Shown here piece after piece: positions 1 through 5,254 of a stretch of DNA of 6,194 bases. The DNA lies in NCBI GenBank assembly GCA_035371905.1, contig DAORXQ010000066.1, positions 3,990 through 10,183 on the forward strand, read 5' to 3'. Origin of the DNA: a bacterium (GTDB lineage Bacteria; Ratteibacteria; UBA8468; B48-G9; JAFGKM01). The stretch's first letter is position 1. Every line of letters starts with the position of its first letter. The position numbers and the translations under genes were made by a program. The notes below the pieces were generated by a model. That model saw nothing but the letters and a program-made list of their open reading frames with translations. It did no database searches and was not told where the DNA came from.

Positions 1-1248
1 ATGGAAAATAGAGTATCTGGATGTTGTCCTGAGAAAGATACAGGTCTTTGGATAACGAATTTAAATTTTTGGTTAACCAGTGGGTGTAATTTCAGGTGTA
101 GATATTGTTATGAAAACAAAATAAAAGATTTACCTATAAAAACAGCAGATAAAGAGATAATAAAGCAGTTATTAAACTGGTTTTTTGATGATAGAATCTC
201 AGGTAAAAACAATAATTTAAGTTTAAACTTTTTTGGTGGTGAACCTTTATTATATCCAGATTTAATAGAGTTTACTTGTATAGAAGGCAAGAAATTAGAA
301 GCTAAAACAGGTAAAAGAATTTCATTCTCAATGACTACTAATGCTTCATTATTAACGAAAGAAATGGTAGAATTTTTTAAGATTTTCAATATGGGATATT
401 TAATATCTCTTGATGGTGATTTAGATACTATGTTAAGATGGCGTGGTATACAGGATTCAGAAAAAAACTTAGAAATACTCAAACGAACAGAAGACAATGC
501 GAGACTAATTTATCAACTATATCCTAATCTTACTACAAGAATTACATTACCAAATTCTGAATTGAAAAGAATATTTCATAATACTTTATATATCTATTCA
601 CTGGGTTGTAATAATATTTCAGCACATATAGTAACTGATGGAGCAGGTGAAATACAATCAGATGGAGTAGAAGACTACAAACAACAAATGGAAGAGATGT
701 ATTATTGGTTAAAGAGTTTCTTGATTAGAGGCCAAAAGATTCCATATTCTACTGTAGATAAATGTTTAAACCATAGAGGCAATCCTTTAGAACAAGGTGC
801 TTGTGGAGCTGGAAAAGGATTTTTAGGGATAAGTCCTGATGGTGGAATATATCCTTGCCATAGGTTTGTTATATGGGATGAATGGAGATTAGGTGATGTA
901 TTCCATTATGAATTAGACAATGATAAACGAAAGATTTTTATTAATTTCAAGCGTAAAAATTTAGAGAGATGTTTGAACTGTGAATCAAAGACTTGTCACT
1001 CTCAATGTTATGCTTCAAATTATGCTAAATTTAAGAATATTTTTAGTATTCATCCGCTATATTGTGAAATAAAGAAAATAGAAGAAAAAATAGCAGATAG
1101 ATTAAAAAATGACCCTGATATTATAAAAAGACAGATAAAGACTCAAAAAAATAAGATTAATGATTTACAAAATAAGAATCTTGAAATTAACCAAAGGTTC
1201 GAGGAATTAAAAAGGAGTTTGATTAATGGCAAAGCGAATAAGGAATGA
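1..1248 (+). CDS. Radical SAM/SPASM domain enzyme with C-terminal coiled coil
   Basis: This 415-residue protein carries the radical SAM cluster motif CxxxCxxC at C29, C33 and C36 (GCNFRCRYCYE). It also has the SAM-binding GGEP at 79-82 and the barrel-strand segments TTNA (112-115) and SLDGD (136-140). A SPASM-type cysteine set follows: C268, C286 (YPC), C324, C327, C332, C336 and C355. It is arranged Cx17C, then Cx2Cx4Cx3C, then a final C, as expected for two auxiliary Fe-S clusters. Known members with this layout modify peptides or proteins (anaerobic sulfatase maturases, RiPP maturases), so a cytoplasmic protein-modifying role is likely; the substrate is not identifiable. Residues about 356-410 are Lys/Glu/Asn-rich and look like a coiled coil, an extension beyond the usual SPASM end. 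An extra Cys pair lies at residues 8-9. The ATG is the first base of the window, so the true start and its ribosome site cannot be checked. The 3' end overlaps the tail-hub gene by 23 bases, implying one transcript. Confidence 0.9.
   Translation: MENRVSGCCPEKDTGLWITNLNFWLTSGCNFRCRYCYENKIKDLPIKTADKEIIKQLLNWFFDDRISGKNNNLSLNFFGGEPLLYPDLIEFTCIEGKKLEAKTGKRISFSMTTNASLLTKEMVEFFKIFNMGYLISLDGDLDTMLRWRGIQDSEKNLEILKRTEDNARLIYQLYPNLTTRITLPNSELKRIFHNTLYIYSLGCNNISAHIVTDGAGEIQSDGVEDYKQQMEEMYYWLKSFLIRGQKIPYSTVDKCLNHRGNPLEQGACGAGKGFLGISPDGGIYPCHRFVIWDEWRLGDVFHYELDNDKRKIFINFKRKNLERCLNCESKTCHSQCYASNYAKFKNIFSIHPLYCEIKKIEEKIADRLKNDPDIIKRQIKTQKNKINDLQNKNLEINQRFEELKRSLINGKANKE
1211..1217 (+). promoter_or_regulatory. 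Ribosome binding site of the tail-hub gene, inside the radical SAM gene
   Basis: AAAGGAG lies 8 bases before the ATG at 1226 and inside the last codons of the radical SAM gene. It supports that ATG as the real start, and hence the 23-base overlap between the two genes, a layout suited to translational coupling. Confidence 0.75.
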
Positions 1249-2569
1249 TTATATTAAATCAATTCAAATGTTTTTAGGTGATGATAGTTTTGGAGATTAT
1301 GTGCTTTTAAGGTTAAGTAATCCAAGAAAGTATTATGAATTAGAAGATTTTGACCAAGTTAAATATATTTTAAAAGCAGGATATAGAACAATTGAAGGTA
1401 TAGATGAATTATTGCCAGTATTTTCTGGTTATACTTTAATAGGTAAATTAGACCAGGCGGAATTACCAAATGAAATAGAAGTATCATTACAGAACAGATT
1501 TTTTATGTTAGGCAGGACTGAGTTAGGTTCAAGTGAATTTACAGGCAAGACATTATCAGAAGTTTTAGCATTTTTTAAAAGAATTCTAAACTTAAGAGAT
1601 GATGAATTTATAAATTTAGTTCCATCTTTAATTTTGAATAAAAAGATTATAAAATTTCCAGATACTCCAATGAATTTATTAGAAAGTTTTAGAAGTATAG
1701 CCGAAGCTTTCAATCTATGGGTATATTGGGACTATGAAGGTAGATTAGTAATCAAAGAACGAGAGATTCCACAACAGCCAAGTTTTACTATTACAAGTGA
1801 TAAATCTAAAGTAGAAGTATCTATCAAACCATTTAAGACTGCCAGTAGAATAATAGTAGTAGGCAGGCATTTATATTATTGGGAACAACAAGGATATATC
1901 CAAGTAATAGGCAGTTATCCTAATAGTGCTTTAGATTTTGCGAAAGTTGGTGAGTATGTTTCTTATATTGATACAGGTTATAAAGAATTAGTTTATAAAG
2001 TAAATCCTGCTTGGGCTACTGAGATTGTTTTGTATCCTAATTTTGCTACTTGTGGAGGTAGTTCAGGACAATTATATTCTTCAAGATTTACTTTAATAAC
2101 TCAAACTAAAGCCATAATAGAAATAAAAGTTATAAATACTTCTTTGTATGAATGTTGTTTAAAGTCATCGGACCAGAATATATTTAATCAAATTTTTTTT
2201 AATATTATACTCAAGGGTTATGTAATAAGGGACGATGAGAAATACAGCAGAGTTTATACTGAATATATTGACACAGACTTACAAGCCAAATATGGTGGTG
2301 AAATCATTAGAAGAATAGATAATGAATTAATCCCTGATTTAGAAATAGCAAACAGAATATTGAATTTTGAAAAGATACTAAATAAACTTGAAATGTATCC
2401 AGTTAGAGTAACAATTCCATTAAATCCATTAATAGAGAGATATGATAGAATAAAAATAAAACTAACTGGTACCGATGAATTTGATATGTTAGTTACTTCT
2501 ATTGAACATAATTATGAACCTGATTCAAGTCGTTCTTTCACAATTTTAAATGGGTATAAAATAACTTAA
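1226..2569 (+). CDS. Phage tail hub / baseplate-like structural protein
   Basis: This 447-residue protein has no signal peptide or membrane segment. It shows two features typical of tail hub proteins (the broad gp27/gpD/XkdQ-like group). The first is a mid-protein segment around 148-178 (NLLESFRSIAEAFNLWVYWD, then EGRLVIKE), matching the 'domain that samples an initial-assembly site then Gly-Arg-Leu-Val' pattern of hub domains. The second is a C-terminal segment around 372-443, where a helix (EIANRILNFEKIL) is followed by VRVTIPLNPLIERYDRIKIK and a closing VTSIEHNYEPDSSRSFTILNG, which resembles the last beta-rich domain of hubs. Such proteins form the ring between the tail tube and the central spike or fibres. 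Recognition rests on pattern, not on a database match, and the N-terminal 60 residues are less typical. The gene starts inside the radical SAM gene and is followed by a structured intergenic region. An in-frame run of eight T occurs at 2193-2200, with no sign of frameshifting. Confidence 0.7.
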   Translation: MAKRIRNDYIKSIQMFLGDDSFGDYVLLRLSNPRKYYELEDFDQVKYILKAGYRTIEGIDELLPVFSGYTLIGKLDQAELPNEIEVSLQNRFFMLGRTELGSSEFTGKTLSEVLAFFKRILNLRDDEFINLVPSLILNKKIIKFPDTPMNLLESFRSIAEAFNLWVYWDYEGRLVIKEREIPQQPSFTITSDKSKVEVSIKPFKTASRIIVVGRHLYYWEQQGYIQVIGSYPNSALDFAKVGEYVSYIDTGYKELVYKVNPAWATEIVLYPNFATCGGSSGQLYSSRFTLITQTKAIIEIKVINTSLYECCLKSSDQNIFNQIFFNIILKGYVIRDDEKYSRVYTEYIDTDLQAKYGGEIIRRIDNELIPDLEIANRILNFEKILNKLEMYPVRVTIPLNPLIERYDRIKIKLTGTDEFDMLVTSIEHNYEPDSSRSFTILNGYKIT

Positions 2570-2585
2570 TTTTAAGGTTAGACCT

Positions 2586-2609
2586 CTTTTAAAAATAGGG
2601 TTTTTAAAG
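2586..2609 (+). repeat. Small AT-rich hairpin after the tail-hub gene
   Basis: CTTT(T)AAAAA at 2586-2595 can pair with TTTTTAAAG at 2601-2609 across the loop TAGGG, giving nine base pairs with one bulged T. The stem is almost entirely A-T and is not followed by a T run, so it is a poor intrinsic terminator. Its right arm can instead pair with 2680-2686, so it may compete with the larger structure downstream. Confidence 0.4.
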
Positions 2610-2690
2610 CATAGCAAAGCAATACAGCCAAGATTTTTAGTCAGGTAAGGGTAACATACTTACCTGACAAAAATCGTGTCTTTAAACCTT
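2597..2690 (+). other. Possible outer stem enclosing the inverted repeat (composite structured element)
   Basis: AGGG(TT)TTTAAAG at 2597-2609 can pair with CTTTAAACCT at 2680-2689. This makes a roughly ten-pair outer stem with a two-base bulge. It encloses a 22-base strand (2610-2631), the 17-bp hairpin and four unpaired bases. A long-range stem closing over a strong hairpin suggests a folded RNA rather than a simple terminator, but A-T-rich pairing of this length can arise by chance in such AT-rich DNA. The strand is assigned from the neighbouring genes. Confidence 0.35.
2632..2675 (+). repeat. Strong 17-bp inverted repeat (hairpin) in the intergenic region
   Basis: The left arm GATTTTTAGTCAGGTAAG (2632-2649) pairs with CTTACCTGACAAAAATC (2659-2675). 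This gives 17 base pairs with a single bulged A at 2639 and a nine-base loop (2650-2658). The ten-pair core GTCAGGTAAG/CTTACCTGAC is perfect. On both strands the G-C core is followed by A, not T, residues, so it is not a classical intrinsic terminator. Its place just after a structural gene and about 50 bases before a promoter suggests an mRNA 3'-end stabiliser, an atypical terminator, a protein-binding palindrome or part of a small structured RNA. The sequence does not decide among these. Confidence 0.8.
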
Positions 2691-2726
2691 TATTTTTGAA
2701 ATATTAGAATTAAAGAAAAAACTGAC

Positions 2727-2754
2727 TTGACATAAAAAACTCTATGATTAAAAT
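2727..2754 (+). promoter_or_regulatory. Sigma-70-type promoter for the small protein and glycosyltransferase genes
   Basis: A perfect -35 box TTGACA (2727-2732) is followed after 16 bases by TAAAAT (2749-2754), one mismatch from TATAAT. Transcription would begin near 2761, leaving a leader of about 25 bases before the ATG at 2786. The promoter covers an upstream in-frame ATG at 2744, which argues against that codon as the start of the next gene. No operator palindrome is evident within the promoter. Confidence 0.7.
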
Positions 2755-2772
2755 TAATTATAATCAAAAAAA

Positions 2773-2782
2773 GGGAGGTGAG
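2773..2782 (+). promoter_or_regulatory. Strong ribosome binding site deciding the start at 2786
   Basis: GGGAGGTGAG is a near-perfect anti-16S complement, with seven bases between GGAGG and the ATG at 2786. It places the start there instead of at the in-frame ATG at 2744, which has no such site and lies within the promoter. Confidence 0.85.
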
Positions 2783-2785
2783 ATA

Positions 2786-3061
2786 ATGAAAGAAAAGATA
2801 GAGATTACTGATATAGCATTAGCAAGTGCATTAATAATTAAAGGCAAAAATTTAATAGAAGTAAGGAAAAGAGGTAGATACTGCACTTTTATATTTGAAA
2901 AAGATAAAATACTTGAAGGGTTAGTAGAATCTTATTATAAGGATGAATTATTGGTCTCAGCGAAGAGATTATTTCAGGAATATAAAACTTTAAAACAGAT
3001 AAGATTCAATTTTAAAGGAGGAGAAAATGGACAAAAAAATTGGAATTATAATCCCCACTAA
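2786..3061 (+). CDS. Small DUF5659-like protein of unknown function
   Basis: This 91-residue protein (MKEKIEITDIALASALIIKG...) shows the pattern of the DUF5659 group of small phage and bacterial proteins. An N-terminal segment 'D-ALASAL--KG' is followed by a basic stretch (EVRKRGRYCTFIFEKD), an acidic helix (LEGLVESYYKDELLVSAKRLFQEYKTL) and a closing LKQIRF. The family assignment is from memory of this pattern and no function is established for it. There is no signal peptide or membrane segment. It is the first gene after the promoter at 2727-2754. The last 35 bases overlap the glycosyltransferase gene in another frame, so the Asn/Gly-rich tail after the LKQIRF helix (GENGQKNWNYNPH) is encoded by the neighbour's ribosome site and start region and may have no role of its own. 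Co-transcription with the glycosyltransferase is likely. Confidence 0.75.
   Translation: MKEKIEITDIALASALIIKGKNLIEVRKRGRYCTFIFEKDKILEGLVESYYKDELLVSAKRLFQEYKTLKQIRFNFKGGENGQKNWNYNPH
3014..3023 (+). promoter_or_regulatory. Ribosome binding site of the glycosyltransferase gene
   Basis: AAAGGAGGAG lies just before the ATG at 3027 and inside the end of the small upstream gene. It supports this start and suggests coupled translation of the two overlapping genes. Confidence 0.8.
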
Positions 3062-5204
3062 AATTATCAGAAAAGATATTTTATTAAATCTTCTTTCACA
3101 GTTAGATTCTCTTGGATTAAGTGAAAATATTTTCTTAATGATAGATAATTCTGAAAAACCTAAAGAAATCTTAGAAAGATTTAGGAAAATAAAATATAAA
3201 AATTTTGATAATTTAGGTTTTGGCAATTTAATTAATCAAATTCCGAAGTTCATTAAAGCCGAATATTACTTAATAATGAACGATGATATTATAGTTTATC
3301 CTGAGTTTATAGAGGATTTATTAAAAGGCATAAAAGCAGGTTATGATATGGTAGGGCCTACAAGTAACTATGTTGGTGGGATTCAGAGTAGAAATTATAA
3401 AGTATCTGAAAATAACTATAAAGACTTAGCAACTGAAATCTCTAAAGATTATTCAAAAAATTATATAATAGAAACTTCTTTTCTTTCAGGATTTTTGTTT
3501 TTAATTAAATCAGAATTACTTGAAAAATACAAAATCCCAGAATCAATCAAAAATTTCTATACTGATAATTATTTATCTTACAGATTATATTCAGATGGAT
3601 ACTCTTTAGGTATTATTGAGAACTGTTTTATTTATCATTATGGTAGTTTAACTTATAAATCTCTTGGGTTAGATACTTATAGTCAAGACTTTCAAGAATA
3701 TCTAAGAATAATAAATTCTTTAAAAAATTCTGATATCAGAATAGCAGGTTTATTAAGGACCAAAAACTCAATGGAATACATTAAAAAAGGCTTTGTGAAT
3801 AAATTTTTAGCTTTGGTTGATAGGCTTTATGTAGTAGATACAGGTTCTACTGATGGAACTTATGAGTATTACAAAGAATTAAGTAAAACAAAAAACATAG
3901 TTTTAGTAAAATATTCAGAAAAAGAAGATTTAGAAAGAAGTTTTATTACGGAATTAGCTTACAAAGATAATTATCAATGGGCTTTATGGTTAGATTCAGA
4001 TGAGATACCTGATAGATATATAACAAAGGACTATTTAAGAAATTTAGCTAGTAATTCTATATTTCCAGAAGTAAACTCATTTGTTTTTAGAATTTTAACT
4101 TATTGGCGAGGAAATACACATCATAGAATAGATGGAGTCTGGGGTAATCTTTCAGGAGCAAGATTCTTTAAATTAATTAAGAATAAAACGAGTTGGATTA
4201 CTCCTAATGTAATGGGATTGCATTGTAGTCCTTTGGTTTGTCTTGATAATTTCGGTAAAAGATATACTTCAAGAAAGATATTACATTACGGCTATGATAG
4301 TTATGAGAAAGCATACTCTAAATTTAAGTTTTATTCTGAAATAGATAAAGATAAAAACACTCTTTTGATAGGAACACCTGATTACTCACATTTGATTGAT
4401 GAATCTAAAATAAGTCTTATTCCTGTTAGAGAGAAAACAGTTGGTTTCTTCTGTATTACAAAACAAGATTCCTTCAATAAAAATTTCTTTAATCAATTAC
4501 GACAGAATTTTAGTTTATTTGATGAAATAATCATAGGTATAGATGATAGGTCCTGTAAAGAAACTATTGATTTACTGAAACTAATGAATGTGAATTATAG
4601 ATTATTTAAATTTAAGAATTTTAGTCAAGCTCGTAACAAAGTGAAAAAGGCTTTGAAAACAGATTTTATATTTTTTATGGATGATGATGAGATATTAATA
4701 AATCCATTTGAGTTTATGAAACTTAATGAATTGGAAGATTATTTATTCTTGTTTGAAATCTCTAATATTATCAAAGAAGATAATATAGAATTTAATTCTT
4801 ACTCAGTAAGGCTTTTTCCCAACGATAAAACCTTAAAATTCAAAAATAAAATCCACGAAGTAATAGAAAGTAATAAATATAAATTATATTTTGCTGGTAA
4901 ACTTTTATATAATATTAAAGAAAAACCAAATTTCCAGTATTATAGACAAGAAATTTTAAAAGATAAGACTCCGTTAAATATGGCTAAACTAATGATAGAC
5001 AAAGCACAGTTTGATAAAGCTTTAAAATATCTAAATAAGCTTCCAGATTCTAATATTTATAAAGAATATCTTAAAGCTTATATTTATTTAATTAAAGCTT
5101 ATTACTCTTTGAATAAAATTCAGTCTTTTGGTTCAAGAGCCATTTTTATCAATAAAACCAGAGCCTTAGTTAAAGATTTATTAAAGGAATACTTAAAATC
5201 TTGA
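3027..5204 (+). CDS. Three-domain family 2 glycosyltransferase with TPR-like tail
   Basis: This 725-residue protein reads as three GT-A (family 2) glycosyltransferase domains in series. Domain 1 (about 3-215) has an IGIIIPTK start, NLGFGNLIN (62-70), the metal/nucleotide-sugar motif NDD (85-87), D180 in the position of a catalytic acid, and YHYGS (203-207). Domain 2 (about 237-430) has DTGSTDGT (271-278), LDSDE (322-326), GARFFKL (377-383) and ILHYGY (418-423). Domain 3 (about 471-630) has IDDRS (505-509), NFSQARN (531-537), MDDDE (551-555), RLFPND (595-600) and KNKIHE (606-611). Domains 2 and 3 resemble the SunS/LPS-type GT2 family with a helical TPR end, and residues about 640-725 are helical (AKLMIDKAQFDKALKYLNKL). 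The protein would transfer sugars from nucleotide donors in the cytoplasm. Donor and acceptor are unknown; a virion protein, a host glycan or a peptide are all possible. All three domains keep an acidic DxD-like motif, so none looks obviously dead. No membrane segment is visible. Confidence 0.88.
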   Translation: MDKKIGIIIPTKIIRKDILLNLLSQLDSLGLSENIFLMIDNSEKPKEILERFRKIKYKNFDNLGFGNLINQIPKFIKAEYYLIMNDDIIVYPEFIEDLLKGIKAGYDMVGPTSNYVGGIQSRNYKVSENNYKDLATEISKDYSKNYIIETSFLSGFLFLIKSELLEKYKIPESIKNFYTDNYLSYRLYSDGYSLGIIENCFIYHYGSLTYKSLGLDTYSQDFQEYLRIINSLKNSDIRIAGLLRTKNSMEYIKKGFVNKFLALVDRLYVVDTGSTDGTYEYYKELSKTKNIVLVKYSEKEDLERSFITELAYKDNYQWALWLDSDEIPDRYITKDYLRNLASNSIFPEVNSFVFRILTYWRGNTHHRIDGVWGNLSGARFFKLIKNKTSWITPNVMGLHCSPLVCLDNFGKRYTSRKILHYGYDSYEKAYSKFKFYSEIDKDKNTLLIGTPDYSHLIDESKISLIPVREKTVGFFCITKQDSFNKNFFNQLRQNFSLFDEIIIGIDDRSCKETIDLLKLMNVNYRLFKFKNFSQARNKVKKALKTDFIFFMDDDEILINPFEFMKLNELEDYLFLFEISNIIKEDNIEFNSYSVRLFPNDKTLKFKNKIHEVIESNKYKLYFAGKLLYNIKEKPNFQYYRQEILKDKTPLNMAKLMIDKAQFDKALKYLNKLPDSNIYKEYLKAYIYLIKAYYSLNKIQSFGSRAIFINKTRALVKDLLKEYLKS

Positions 5205-5229
5205 CAGAAATAGTTTAAATAAATAAAAT
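5201..5229 (+). promoter_or_regulatory. Sigma-70-type promoter for the tail-fibre gene
   Basis: TTGACA (5201-5206) and TAAAAT (5224-5229) are separated by the ideal 17 bases. The -35 box contains the TGA stop (5202-5204) of the glycosyltransferase gene, so promoter and stop share bases. Transcription would begin near 5236, leaving a leader of about 19 bases. Both boxes match those of the promoter at 2727-2754, which suggests the two are used by the same polymerase. Confidence 0.75.
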
Positions 5230-5242
5230 AATAGTAAAATAC

Positions 5243-5248
5243 AGGAGG
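5243..5248 (+). promoter_or_regulatory. Ribosome binding site of the tail-fibre gene
   Basis: AGGAGG, six bases before the ATG at 5255, fixes the start of the incomplete downstream gene. Confidence 0.85.
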
Positions 5249-5254
5249 AAAACT

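Noticed and set aside
108..497. Minus-strand open reading frame opposite the radical SAM gene
   Set aside because: It is a shadow of a clearly coding plus-strand gene, with no ribosome site or recognisable product; the same holds for minus-strand frames at 1429-1713 and 2990-3226.
2193..2200. Run of eight T as a programmed frameshift site in the hub gene
   Set aside because: The frame continues normally to the end with family-like sequence, and no overlapping alternative frame is useful; tail frameshifts typically occur in the chaperone genes.
2268..2296. Promoter-like TTGACA-N17-TATGGT inside the tail-hub gene
   Set aside because: It lies in coding sequence, the -10 box is poor and no gene start follows; chance is likely in AT-rich DNA.
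2570..2690. Diversity-generating retroelement signals (hairpin after a phage tail gene)
   Set aside because: No reverse transcriptase, no template/variable repeat pair and no lectin-type target are seen in the window; the hairpin alone is not enough.
2632..2690. Classical intrinsic terminator
   Set aside because: The G-C core is followed by AAAAATC and not by a T run; the nearest T-rich stretch is interrupted and about 15 bases away from the stem.
2676..2699. Tiny GTG-initiated peptide in the intergenic region
   Set aside because: It has only seven codons, no ribosome site and lies within the predicted structured element.
2744..2785. Longer N-terminus for the small protein, starting at ATG 2744
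   Set aside because: This codon lies inside the promoter and has no ribosome site, whereas ATG 2786 has a near-perfect one.
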